Assembly: GCF_012273895.1 (NCBI RefSeq)
Contig: NC_052105.1
Coordinates: forward strand, 1,178,001 to 1,242,000
Length of the DNA: 64,000 bases
Origin: Zerene cesonia
Lineage: Eukaryota; Arthropoda; Insecta; Lepidoptera; Pieridae
Direction of reading: 5' to 3'
Shown here piece after piece: positions 41,742-51,714 of the stretch. The notes beneath the pieces were generated by a model, which saw only the letters and a program-made list of their open reading frames with translations, did no database searches and was not told where the DNA came from. The position numbers were made by a program, and so were the translations under genes. How positions within the stretch are numbered: the first letter of the stretch is position 1; every line of letters starts with the position of its first letter.

Positions 41742-42004
41742 CGCCGTGTCCGCGCGTAAACTTGAGAATTTTAAACAACCTCCTTTTGGTATATTGCGTG
41801 GAACACATGTCAACGGTATAAACATAGACATTTTTATTGTTTTTTTCATCGTATCATCTACGTATCAAAGACTATATTTCAATATGTACGGATTATTCAA
41901 AGGATGTATTTTATATTCATGTCATAATAAAGTTTGTAGCTATAAGGTCATAATTACGTGTCGAGTTGAATTTTAACGGTCTTACGGCGAAGGTTTTCGT
42001 CTTT

Positions 42005-43004
42005 NNNNNNNNNNNNNNNNNNNNNNNNNNNNNNNNNNNNNNNNNNNNNNNNNNNNNNNNNNNNNNNNNNNNNNNNNNNNNNNNNNNNNNNNNNNNNNNN
42101 NNNNNNNNNNNNNNNNNNNNNNNNNNNNNNNNNNNNNNNNNNNNNNNNNNNNNNNNNNNNNNNNNNNNNNNNNNNNNNNNNNNNNNNNNNNNNNNNNNNN
42201 NNNNNNNNNNNNNNNNNNNNNNNNNNNNNNNNNNNNNNNNNNNNNNNNNNNNNNNNNNNNNNNNNNNNNNNNNNNNNNNNNNNNNNNNNNNNNNNNNNNN
42301 NNNNNNNNNNNNNNNNNNNNNNNNNNNNNNNNNNNNNNNNNNNNNNNNNNNNNNNNNNNNNNNNNNNNNNNNNNNNNNNNNNNNNNNNNNNNNNNNNNNN
42401 NNNNNNNNNNNNNNNNNNNNNNNNNNNNNNNNNNNNNNNNNNNNNNNNNNNNNNNNNNNNNNNNNNNNNNNNNNNNNNNNNNNNNNNNNNNNNNNNNNNN
42501 NNNNNNNNNNNNNNNNNNNNNNNNNNNNNNNNNNNNNNNNNNNNNNNNNNNNNNNNNNNNNNNNNNNNNNNNNNNNNNNNNNNNNNNNNNNNNNNNNNNN
42601 NNNNNNNNNNNNNNNNNNNNNNNNNNNNNNNNNNNNNNNNNNNNNNNNNNNNNNNNNNNNNNNNNNNNNNNNNNNNNNNNNNNNNNNNNNNNNNNNNNNN
42701 NNNNNNNNNNNNNNNNNNNNNNNNNNNNNNNNNNNNNNNNNNNNNNNNNNNNNNNNNNNNNNNNNNNNNNNNNNNNNNNNNNNNNNNNNNNNNNNNNNNN
42801 NNNNNNNNNNNNNNNNNNNNNNNNNNNNNNNNNNNNNNNNNNNNNNNNNNNNNNNNNNNNNNNNNNNNNNNNNNNNNNNNNNNNNNNNNNNNNNNNNNNN
42901 NNNNNNNNNNNNNNNNNNNNNNNNNNNNNNNNNNNNNNNNNNNNNNNNNNNNNNNNNNNNNNNNNNNNNNNNNNNNNNNNNNNNNNNNNNNNNNNNNNNN
43001 NNNN
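42005..43004. other. assembly gap, exactly 1000 N
   Basis: One thousand consecutive N. A round length indicates a scaffolding placeholder, not a measured distance. Frames that run across it are artefacts. It bounds the left end of the 3001-bp contig carrying mex-3 exon 1. Confidence 0.98.
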
Positions 43005-43198
43005 CCCTCCCCTCAGAGCGCGTGCGCTACCCATGCCGAGCCGGCCGGCAACTCAGTCTACCGCCGCGCCGCGACATAGCCGCACGCACGTTACGCTACA
43101 AAACGCGGCATCCACACGATCGAACGTGCTTTTTTTTACCCAGTGACACTACGAGAGGGCAACCTCTCGCTACCGCCAAGATTGCTTCACAAGTGGAA
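43005..43198 (+). promoter_or_regulatory. mex-3 5'UTR / promoter-proximal sequence (incomplete)
   Basis: GC-rich sequence lies between the contig edge and the mex-3 start. It contains TCAGTC (43053-43058), which fits the arthropod initiator TCAGT, so transcription could begin near 43055; I see no good downstream promoter element. An upstream ATG at 43033 would open a 37-codon frame ending at 43146 if the start site lies further upstream. The mex-3 frame itself is open back to the gap, but homology fixes the start at 43199. The promoter is probably partly lost in the gap, as is common for GC-rich DNA. Orientation is as assembled and probably inverted. Confidence 0.5.
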
Positions 43199-43439
43199 AT
43201 GCCGTCGAGCCTCTTCGGAGAGCTGGGAGGTGGACTCGTCGAGGATCAGCGCGCGTTTCAGCTCGCCCTCGAGCTGAGCATGCTTAACTTCGGCGAAACT
43301 CTGCCGTCGACCAACCCATTGGCCAGCCCGCTCGGCTTCGCGCCGCCGCCTGATGACCGCACCAAGAAATCGCAAAACATGACCGAGTGCGTCCCAGTGC
43401 CGTCTTCCGAACACGTCGCAGAAATCGTCGGTAGACAAG
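43199..43439 (+). CDS. mex3: mex-3 RNA-binding protein, coding exon 1 (start of KH1)
   Basis: This exon encodes residues 1-80 plus the first base of codon 81. It starts MPSSLFGEL and continues EDQRAFQLALELSML, matching the conserved MEX3 N-terminus. It ends NMTECVPVPSSEHVAEIVGR followed by Q, the start of KH1. The donor is CAAG|GTAGGT (intron from 43440). Joining to 3294 on the minus strand completes the KH1 loop GRQG (residues 78-81) and continues CKIKALRAK in phase, so the two exons are one gene. In the assembly they are on opposite strands, with this exon in a 3001-bp contig between two 1000-N gaps. If that contig is reverse-complemented in place, this exon falls at about 45571-45811 on the minus strand and the gene is colinear, with an intron of roughly 42 kb. 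The two-coding-exon layout matches what I recall of vertebrate MEX3 genes. Confidence 0.95.
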
Positions 43440-46005
43440 GTAGGTTGAGCTTTGAGGTTATGTCGCCGGCTGTTACCCTGTTCACTCCACCCTTATGTAA
43501 GGGCGCACGTGCGATATAGGTTATGTTCGATCTATCTACCGGCTTGCCCAATTCGCGTAACAGTTAAACCGTCAATTTTTTGTTTGTTTACCCTCGCAAA
43601 TATGTCGCTGTGTTGTGTCGCGTAGTGCGCATTTCGTAGATATTTACGTAGACGTACGTAGCTTATTGCACGTAGAATGCACTCGGCATATAAATATTAA
43701 TGTGTAAATAATTGCATGTCGCTAGTTCCCATGACTTCTATGTCTATGAGCGCCGTCCTTACTTGTGTAGACTATATGAAAAAAGTTGAATCTTCTAATT
43801 AAAAGGTACCGTTAGCAAAAAATGGTCTCAAGGGATGTGGGTTTTTTTTAAGAGGGTCGGGGTGAAAAAATTCCGACAAAGCCCTCGACGCTGCCTTATC
43901 TGAGACTAATTTCTCTAAATGTGCATTAGATTTGAGCGAAAAAGTTAATTTCGTGGTTGATTTCAAAGAAAAATTATTCGTTCAAATGCAGGTATTTATG
44001 TCAGAAAAAAAATTGATCTACCCATGCTTAGTGAAAAAAAGTAGAAATGGATGTGCATTATTTAGTGGACGTACTTTTGTATAGAATTAGTCTCGTGTTT
44101 TTTAAAGACCTAAATATAAGTAAATTCGCCGGAAAAATCGTAATTTCGATATCATTCATAGTTTTTGAACTCGATATGGCAATATTTGTGATCAAATCAA
44201 TATTTAATTTGTATATAAAGTAATTACGTATGTCTATATATCCTGTTCATTATTAAAAATGCCCACAGATAATACTAATAAGTAGAAGCAATAAAGTATG
44301 CATGCAGTTCGTTGCGCGTGCGCATGTTGACAGTTTAATAATAGATGACTGCACGTATGTAATAACTTATCTAAATAATGGCTTAGCAATTTTAGTCTAG
44401 ATTCTAATAAAAACCTAACAGATTATATACTTCGTTGAGGTTTATTACTAATTATTACTTATGGAACGTTTATATTTTCTCATATTTCTGACCACCTATG
44501 ATTTAATAATCTGGGAGTTATAATATCATCTGTAAATGTCAATAATTATTAACTATCAAAAATGGCAAGTACATCTCTTCTCACGAATTCACTAATGTAA
44601 TGTTGCGGACTAAATTACATAATACAATACTTTATATATAAGAATATAATGATATTGATAGATAATGATATAAATGTAATGATAGATTTTTTAAATAAAT
44701 GTTACGTCGATGAGTATAAAGATGAAAATATTAAATAAAGATTATTTCAAATTTTATAAACATTGGTTGAAGCTTTCATGTAAGTCGAAACGCAAGCATT
44801 GAAAGTGCAAAAAAACAAATTACACTTGCAACCATGTCGTTGTAAGTTCCACGACAATAATGCCTTAAAACGCTCCCAACAACGTCCGCCCTTTGTTGTG
44901 ACATGGTTCCATGTACAGAAATATTAATGTAGGTTAGCCTATATTTAGATGGTAGTTTTAATGTTTCGCTTTCGTGTATTTTCACTGTTTCTTTTATGAA
45001 CGCGTATTTGATTTGTGATTGTGTGGATTTAGCGTTCTCCTTTGGTTGTTCTCTGTCGCTCATGGCGGAATTTGAACGAATAGTTAAATATAATATTCAG
45101 TCAGCTAACTGACTTTCCACTTGAAATATATGTAGCGTAGTTGTGTTTTAAAATGTAAAATGGCAAGATCACCTTTACAGTATAAATAAAAGGAACATTT
45201 ATTTTACATTTCGAATACAGAACACTGCACGTCAAATACTACACGGCGTACAGGTTTTTACATTATGTATTACTCACTAAAGAATTTTTGAATGAAGTAA
45301 TTTCTTGTGCCTACTATCAGAAAAAAACTTCTTTAGAATACGTTTCTTTACTGCAATCCAACTGGCAGAAATTCAATACAACAAGCCCTTTCATCTGGAA
45401 GGGACTTTTATTAATCTCAAGTACCTGACGAGTACCTACAAGTTCATATTGCGTTAAACCTATTGTTATTATGATTGCATCAAAGACGTCTTACCATTTC
45501 TTTGTGGAATCTCTGGATGTTTTTGTGCCGCTATTGTTTGTACGTTTTTCTGTATTCACCTCAAAGCTCAGACTCGATAAACCGCCCAAGTACAATACCA
45601 CTTTGATTGTTATAATGCATTATCAATTTTCCGGATTACATTATTAGATTGTGATGGAAACTATAAAAATTGGAGTCTTTTTTTGCATACTGTATGATAA
45701 TATTATTTAGGTGAATATAGTTCATTATAAAATGTTATAAGTAATACTCAAAGTTTGAGAAACACGCTTTAGACATTAATAATTATAGAAACCCATTTAA
45801 CTGTTTTAATATGCACTTTACACAACGTATTATTAGCGTGCAGATTCATAAAAATAATAAAACAAAAATTGGCGCATTTAATGAATTAATTAAATAAGTC
45901 AGCCATGTGTTTGATTTCGCGAACAAAATAGACCGGGAGATGGTGACACAAATTACTAGGTCATTTGTACCAGTATGGCAGTTCTTCAGTGGTCTAATTA
46001 CGTAA
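43440..46005 (+). other. mex-3 intron 5' part within the small contig
   Basis: AT-rich non-coding sequence follows the exon 1 donor to the second gap. Apart from one 95-codon minus-strand frame (44776-45063), I see nothing recognisable. No second copy of any mex-3 segment is present. The strand follows the assembly and would reverse if the contig is misoriented. Confidence 0.5.
44776..45063 (-). CDS. unrecognised 95-codon open frame with hydrophobic C-terminus
   Basis: The frame begins at an ATG in an excellent context (CCGCCATGA) and encodes MSDREQPKENAKSTQSQIKY onward. The N-terminal half is polar and charged. Residues about 76-92 (ASVICFFALSMLAF) could form one membrane segment, which would make it tail-anchored. 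No family is recognised. It lies in the intron of mex-3 and, if the contig is flipped, would be on the strand opposite to mex-3. The 3' half also looks like it could derive from a repeat. It may be a small gene, a pseudogene fragment or chance. Confidence 0.22.
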   Translation of the reverse strand: MSDREQPKENAKSTQSQIKYAFIKETVKIHESETLKLPSKYRLTYINISVHGTMSQQRADVVGSVLRHYCRGTYNDMVASVICFFALSMLAFRLT

Positions 46006-47005
46006 NNNNNNNNNNNNNNNNNNNNNNNNNNNNNNNNNNNNNNNNNNNNNNNNNNNNNNNNNNNNNNNNNNNNNNNNNNNNNNNNNNNNNNNNNNNNNNN
46101 NNNNNNNNNNNNNNNNNNNNNNNNNNNNNNNNNNNNNNNNNNNNNNNNNNNNNNNNNNNNNNNNNNNNNNNNNNNNNNNNNNNNNNNNNNNNNNNNNNNN
46201 NNNNNNNNNNNNNNNNNNNNNNNNNNNNNNNNNNNNNNNNNNNNNNNNNNNNNNNNNNNNNNNNNNNNNNNNNNNNNNNNNNNNNNNNNNNNNNNNNNNN
46301 NNNNNNNNNNNNNNNNNNNNNNNNNNNNNNNNNNNNNNNNNNNNNNNNNNNNNNNNNNNNNNNNNNNNNNNNNNNNNNNNNNNNNNNNNNNNNNNNNNNN
46401 NNNNNNNNNNNNNNNNNNNNNNNNNNNNNNNNNNNNNNNNNNNNNNNNNNNNNNNNNNNNNNNNNNNNNNNNNNNNNNNNNNNNNNNNNNNNNNNNNNNN
46501 NNNNNNNNNNNNNNNNNNNNNNNNNNNNNNNNNNNNNNNNNNNNNNNNNNNNNNNNNNNNNNNNNNNNNNNNNNNNNNNNNNNNNNNNNNNNNNNNNNNN
46601 NNNNNNNNNNNNNNNNNNNNNNNNNNNNNNNNNNNNNNNNNNNNNNNNNNNNNNNNNNNNNNNNNNNNNNNNNNNNNNNNNNNNNNNNNNNNNNNNNNNN
46701 NNNNNNNNNNNNNNNNNNNNNNNNNNNNNNNNNNNNNNNNNNNNNNNNNNNNNNNNNNNNNNNNNNNNNNNNNNNNNNNNNNNNNNNNNNNNNNNNNNNN
46801 NNNNNNNNNNNNNNNNNNNNNNNNNNNNNNNNNNNNNNNNNNNNNNNNNNNNNNNNNNNNNNNNNNNNNNNNNNNNNNNNNNNNNNNNNNNNNNNNNNNN
46901 NNNNNNNNNNNNNNNNNNNNNNNNNNNNNNNNNNNNNNNNNNNNNNNNNNNNNNNNNNNNNNNNNNNNNNNNNNNNNNNNNNNNNNNNNNNNNNNNNNNN
47001 NNNNN
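46006..47005. other. assembly gap, exactly 1000 N
   Basis: One thousand consecutive N, a placeholder like the gap at 42005-43004. It bounds the right end of the small contig. If that contig is reversed, the GC-rich mex-3 promoter side would abut this gap. Confidence 0.98.
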
Positions 47006-47430
47006 ACATTCGCTCACGATTGTCCGTGAACTGTTGAACTGTAATTATTGTAGTAAATCGAATTGGGAACGCGTCTCAAAAGAGTTGCATCAAATTCATT
47101 GTTGGCCTGATAAATAATACATATGTAGAAACACTTTATATAATTTTTGTTATCTACGATTGAAATAAATACTGTGGAGAATAAGTATAAAATGCTTCAA
47201 TTTCTTATTATTTTCATTAAATGCTATTGACTTTAATTAATTGTCTTTTATTTCATGTACCTAAATTAAATTGTCTTAGTACTTAATTAAAAAAAAATGA
47301 AAAACGTTGTTCCTTTTTAAAATAAATACAAACGTACTAAAACGATTGTTTTTTTAAAGTGTTCATTGAAGTGTCCTTTCATTGAATTCGTTTCCTCATC
47401 GGACCAGAATCGCTCCATCTAATAGTTACA

Positions 47431-47617
47431 TCTTCTAATATATAAAATTCTCGTGTCACAGTTTTCGTTGCCATACTCCTCCGAAACGGCTTGACCGATT
47501 CCTCTGAAATTTGGTAAGCATATTGGGTAGGTCTGAGAATCGGCCAACATCTATTTTTTATCCCGATATTCCTACGGGATACGGACTTACGCGGGTGAAA
47601 CCGCGGGGCGCAGCTAG
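47431..47617 (+). mobile_element. Helitron-like element, copy 1 of a head-to-tail pair
   Basis: This 187-bp unit begins TCTTCTAATATATAAAATTC, contains TCGTGTCACAGTTTTCGTTG and AGAATCGGCCAACATCTATT, and ends GGGGCGCAGCTAG. TC at the 5' end, CTAG (a CTRR form) at the 3' end, an A before the first base and no target duplication fit Helitron rules. There is a GC-rich fold just before the 3' end. No Rep/helicase frame, so it is non-autonomous. The next copy follows with no base between. Confidence 0.7.
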
Positions 47618-47797
47618 TCTTAATATATAAAATTCTCGTGTCACAGTTTTCGTTGCCATACTCCTCCGAAACGGCTTGACCGATTTTGATGAAATTTTTT
47701 GTGCTTATCCGGTATCTATGAGAATCGGCCAACATCTATTTTTCATACCCCTAAATGATAAGAGTAAGGCAGAACAGCGTTTGCCGGGTGCAGCTAG
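47618..47797 (+). mobile_element. Helitron-like element, copy 2 of a head-to-tail pair
   Basis: This 180-bp unit begins TCTTAATATATAAAATTCTC immediately after the CTAG of copy 1 and ends GGGTGCAGCTAG followed by T. Its first 75 bp are almost identical to copy 1, but the 3' part differs, so the two are not a simple recent duplication. The pair as a whole is flanked by A and T, the expected Helitron target. Confidence 0.7.
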
Positions 47798-47860
47798 TTT
47801 TGTTCTAAAATTACATAAACATATCAATAGTTGTGTTATCATTCGTTACTTTTATGAAAT

Positions 47861-47925
47861 GCTAGCGGTCTACCCCGGCTTCGCCCGCGGTACTTATATA
47901 ACAAACAAACAAACATACAAAATTT
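47861..47925 (+). mobile_element. internally deleted fragment of the CTAGCGG... element family
   Basis: CTAGCGGTCTACCCCGGCTT and CGCCCGCGGTACTTATATA match the 5' end of the copies at 49369 and (reverse) 52734. The sequence then jumps directly to the AACAAACAAACAAAC motif normally found near the 3' end. It is a short, internally deleted copy. Confidence 0.6.
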
Positions 47926-48257
47926 ATTATACTATACTATAAAGTATAGAATCATACTTAAAGAACTACTGCGTAATATAATAATATACAGTATTATATA
48001 ATCTGTGCTAATATGTTGTACATTTTTGCGTCTCGGTATTGTTTTATGTGGTCTCATATGTGAAGCAATTTGAATGAAGAAATTTTTTTGATCGAATTTC
48101 ATTTGTTGACCATGTTTTAATAAATTCGCTGGAATTGATACAAGGTTTCTCAATCAATTCTTATTAGAAATAGTATCTTCTATAGTCTCTGGTTAAAATA
48201 ACAAACGGGACATACAATTCCTTTACATAATACATATATATAATGTATGTTTATTAT

Positions 48258-48355
48258 TCTACTAATATTATAAACGCGAAAGTTTGTAACTATCCATGGA
48301 TGTTTCTTACTCTTTCACGCGAAAACAGTTTATCGTTTCTGTTTGAAATAAGGTA
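48258..48355 (+). mobile_element. 5' fragment of a Helitron-like element (TCTACTAATATTATAAA family)
   Basis: It begins TCTACTAATATTATAAACGC and continues GAAAGTTTGTAAC and CTCTTTCACGCG, matching the fuller copy at 55697-55895 and the reverse copy at 61290-61488. The 3' end is lost or too diverged to place. Confidence 0.6.
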
Positions 48356-48577
48356 TATAGATAGTGGTTGGATTAGCACCTATGCTACTTTTTCCCCGGG
48401 TACCACGCGTTTAAAAACAGTTATGGTTTTTTTATGGCTGTAATTAATGTTTGCCCATGACTTTCTCAAAAACTGATGACAATTTTTTTACTTGTATATG
48501 AAAGCTGGTTTCGTATTAAACGCTGTCTGAATTATATGTTAATTCATTTTTAAATATATAACTAGTTTATTATATTT

Positions 48578-48720
48578 AAGGTTCCGTATACAAATAACCC
48601 GTCTATCTCTCTGTCTGTCCGTTTGTCATCAGGCTGTATCTCATACAAAGTGATAGTTAGACTGTTGAAGTTTTCAGAGATTTTTTATGTATTTTTGAAC
48701 CGCTATAATAAGAAATAATA
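48578..48720 (+). repeat. dispersed lepidopteran repeat (GGTTCCGTA...AGGCTGTATCTC family)
   Basis: The copy starts AAGGTTCCGTATACAAATA and carries CTGTCTGTCCGTTTGTCATC, then AGGCTGTATCTC, GTGATAGTTAGACTGTTGAA and AATAATAAAAAGTA. These are hallmarks of a very common repeat of moths and butterflies. A related copy is at 51715-51865. In this copy the usual end is replaced by a 5S-like segment (48729-48772). Confidence 0.7.
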
Positions 48721-48728
48721 AAAAGTAG

Positions 48729-48772
48729 GTTAAGCAACGGTTGGCACGGCTATAAATTGGATGGGTGACCAA
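48729..48772 (+). repeat. 5S-rRNA-like segment within a dispersed repeat
   Basis: GTTAAGCAACG and TTGGATGGGTGACC match the intact 5S gene at 62593-62710 (read on its own strand) in the same order, with a diverged middle of about 17 nt. This covers the part of 5S that includes its internal Pol III promoter. It is directly joined to the 3' end of the repeat at 48578-48720 and is followed by a T-run. It looks like a 5S-derived module of a SINE-like family and not a functional 5S gene, because the first and last thirds are absent. Confidence 0.7.
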
Positions 48773-49368
48773 TCTTTTTTGCAGCTGCTCTTATTATTTG
48801 TAGCTCCTCGTTAAAGTTAAGGGTTAGTGTTGCGAGTCACACTCCTTCTTGTCTTTATATGAATATATAGTCTATATAACTTTAGTAATATATAACGTAT
48901 ATTCTTACAGTACGCAGGTCGTAGCTAGTTTGCGTTTCGCATAACATTATCAGAAGAAGTATTCCCTTGTGTCTCGCAAGTCGCAAGTTCAGCTATCGGC
49001 CGGTCAAGGCAAGCAAAAACACTAAAGTTTTTACTACATCTTCATCCTACGTCAGTATATTTTATGTCAAACCCAAAATAAGCACTGAAACTAGGTTGTG
49101 GGCTAGGGCTGTCAGCCTTCTGCACAGCTGAAGTGTCATAATTATTATATTACTTGACATTCCGAAAGAGGTGTAAATTTTCAACACGCACTTGACTTTG
49201 GTAACTTTTTTGTATAAAAATAGAATAGTAAAATAAGGATTAATGCATTGCATGAACATACAAATACAATTACGATATCATATATTATATTATATTAGGT
49301 ATTATTATACCTCACTGCTATTCTTTTAATAATATTGCCTGTTCTTTAAACCTTTTGATACATTATAC

Positions 49369-49539
49369 ACTAGCGGTTCGCCCGGCTTCGCCCTTAGTAC
49401 ATATATAGCCTATAGCCTTCCTCAATAAATGGGCTTTCTAACACTGAAAGAATTTTTCAAATCGCACCAGTAGTTCCTGAGATAAGTGCGTTCAAACAAA
49501 CAAACTCTTCAGGTTTATAATATAAGTAAAGTATAGATT
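49369..49539 (+). mobile_element. short copy of the CTAGCGG...TTATAATATAAGT element family
   Basis: The copy begins ACTAGCGGTTCGCCCGGCTT, then ATATAGCCTATAGCCTTCCT, ACCAGTAGTTCCTGAGATAA, GCGTTCAAACAAACAAACTC and a tail TTCAGGTTTATAATATAAGT. It is related to the element at 31081-31718 but about a quarter of its length. Non-autonomous. Confidence 0.75.
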
Positions 49540-50838
49540 ATATTGTAAAAAAGGAAATCTTTAGGACTAGTTTCAATTGAAACAGGTTAATAAGCCCATA
49601 ATTAAGCTCAATTATTGCTTGTTAATTTGATCCATTCGTATAGGTGGTCCTTATATCGTGCGTGGATATTTTTTTCAATAAAATAAAAAAAATATATAAT
49701 AAACAGATGGTGAATGGCTTGATGCATACACGCAAGACAAGTCGTTGGTGGCTAATTATGTTTTAAATAGACTAGTACCTGAAGTTTATCTTTAATGAGT
49801 GCTTATTGGAAAAAATACCAATAAGCCTTTCAATTGTCAGAACGGGAGCACATGGGAGGTTCCAACTTTCAAATAAAAAGAGAATCGTAAAAATGAATTC
49901 ATCCAGTAAAAAGTGATAACAAACATTAATTGATAACCGCCTCCTTTATTAAAACCGGTTAAAAATAAACTTAGTCTGTAGTGAAAGTACGAAAAATCTC
50001 AGTCATATATATATTTATGTGGTTGGATTTTTTCGAGTAAATACAATTCATGGAAAAATAACATGGTCATTCATTTTTTATCGTTGAAATAGTATTTTCT
50101 AAGATAGAATACGAAGTTTTGAAAAACGATTAATATATTGAACGAAAGTCGTTTCGATAAGGCTAAATAAGTAAGGCTCTTCTTAAAGGTTCCCACATAG
50201 TGATGTCGTATTAACATGAACCAGCTGCTGTTCGTTAAAAAAACATATTATCAAAATATTATTAAAGCATAGAATACATAAAAGTAACGAAACTCCGTAC
50301 GCTATTATTTGGGAAGAAAGAAGCATAAGATTTTGGGTTTTCGATTCTGACTGTACAGTGGGGTGACCACGATTATTTCATTCAGATATATTCAATTTTT
50401 AAGTTTGCCAAAAAGAGCAACAATATTGATTACAACAATCTGTCTGTTTATAGTCCAATTTATTGAACAAATGAACCACAATATTAATTCTAAATGTACC
50501 TTTTAATGGATATTATTTTAATGCATGTCATATTATTGTATTTTTAATTTGTAATAGGATGCCAATCTCCAAAAGTATATTTTACTAAATTTTTTTAACA
50601 AGAAAATAGTAATTGTTTAGGACAGACTGTCCTCTTCACAATTGTATCCTATCTCACCCTACTACCCTACTATAAACACGATGGATTGAAACATATGATA
50701 TGTTTGATTAAAGATAAGTATTTTTTAAATAAGCCTTAAAATTTATTATTTTAAATGCTTATACGAGTATTGTTTACATGAATAAAAAAGAATAAAAATA
50801 AATTCCTGAAGTAATTTATTATACAATTACGGCACTTT

Positions 50839-50879
50839 TGTAATAACTACATCGAAAATTATTCGATGTAGTTATTACA
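50839..50879. repeat. perfect 18-bp inverted repeat with 5-nt loop
   Basis: Arms TGTAATAACTACATCGAA (50839-50856) and TTCGATGTAGTTATTACA (50862-50879) are perfect, with loop AATTA. It is AT-rich and lies in intergenic repeat-dense DNA. It could be a minimal fold-back element, a palindrome from replication slippage, or a hairpin RNA. No target-site duplication is evident. Confidence 0.8.
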
Positions 50880-51714
50880 CTTGGCTGTTAATACGGACAA
50901 AGTTACCAAGCATTTTCCCCCCCTCATTACCTATTAAAATATTACGTATTGATCCATATTTAAATTTCTTTAAAATCGTCATTCACACACTAACGTCACA
51001 AAACCATCGTCAAGCTTTAACAAATGAAGTGGAATCATTGCAAGCTGCACACACCCCAACCTACCCATTAGCCCAATTCAAGACTTCCTAAATAACAATT
51101 CGTGAGAAAGTCTCGCGCGTGTGTCGCATAGCGTCACCCTTCGTCTCAAGTTCATAGTACAGTCGTGTACAAAACATTGCAGGTACAATTTTTTTCTGAC
51201 TCAAACCATCTGCTTATAAAACGGATAGCAGATGCAAGCCAGGCTATTGTACTCGGTAGAACAGTTTTTTTGCACTTTATGAAGATTGAACGGATGTGAA
51301 GACGTATGGAGAATCGATCTTAATGTAACAAAACAGTTTCCTTAATTTCAGAAGTTTTTGTTAGTGGTGGAAGCCAGGTTCCGGTGAGATAGTTCGGGGA
51401 TGTCTTCTTAATAATGTGTTATGATGAATGTTAGATTAATGGGGTGATCTATTTATCTATGCCCGTGTTAATATTCTATTGTATATTTACTTTTTATTTC
51501 TTCTTATACGGCCTATAATAAATATATCTATCTGATTGAATTCAGAGCATATAAATAGTATAAGAAAAGTAAGTAAGTTTTGATGTTTAATTTTTAGTAT
51601 GTTTTCCTATAATTATGAAAATGGGGAATGAGGTAAAAAGGTAGTCGGCCTATTGGCTTACGTATGTATCCAAAGACTAAAAAGTAGTTATAGTAAGAGG
51701 TTCCCGCCTCTATG

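Larger units (their letters stand above)
3295..42004 (-). other. very long mex-3 intron (as inferred)
   Basis: This is the stretch between the exon 2 acceptor at 3295 and the first gap. I see no protein-coding gene I recognise in its 38.7 kb. Most of it is AT-rich unique-looking sequence. Contents: a cluster of CGCTACG/CGTAGCG palindromes (5225-5298); a GC-rich patch (about 7600-7725); an inverted repeat at 8188-8220; nuclear-receptor-like half-sites (18521-18543, 30473-30490); a CpG-rich zone (about 21.4-27.2 kb); a lone transposon (31081-31718); and smaller GC-richer stretches around 34.6-36.5, 38.0-38.2 and 40.7-41.8 kb. Long first introns with little transposon content often hold enhancers, so regulatory function is a reasonable inference but nothing here proves it. 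Confidence 0.6.

Noticed and set aside
41419..41808. 129-codon minus-strand frame
   Set aside because: Its C-terminal half is low-complexity hydrophobic translation of AT-rich DNA, the plus strand is also open here, and no domain is seen.
41966..43519. Long open frame crossing the first gap (similar ones cross the second gap)
   Set aside because: Most of it is N. Only the part from 43199 to 43439 is real coding sequence; the frame past the donor and before the ATG is not supported.
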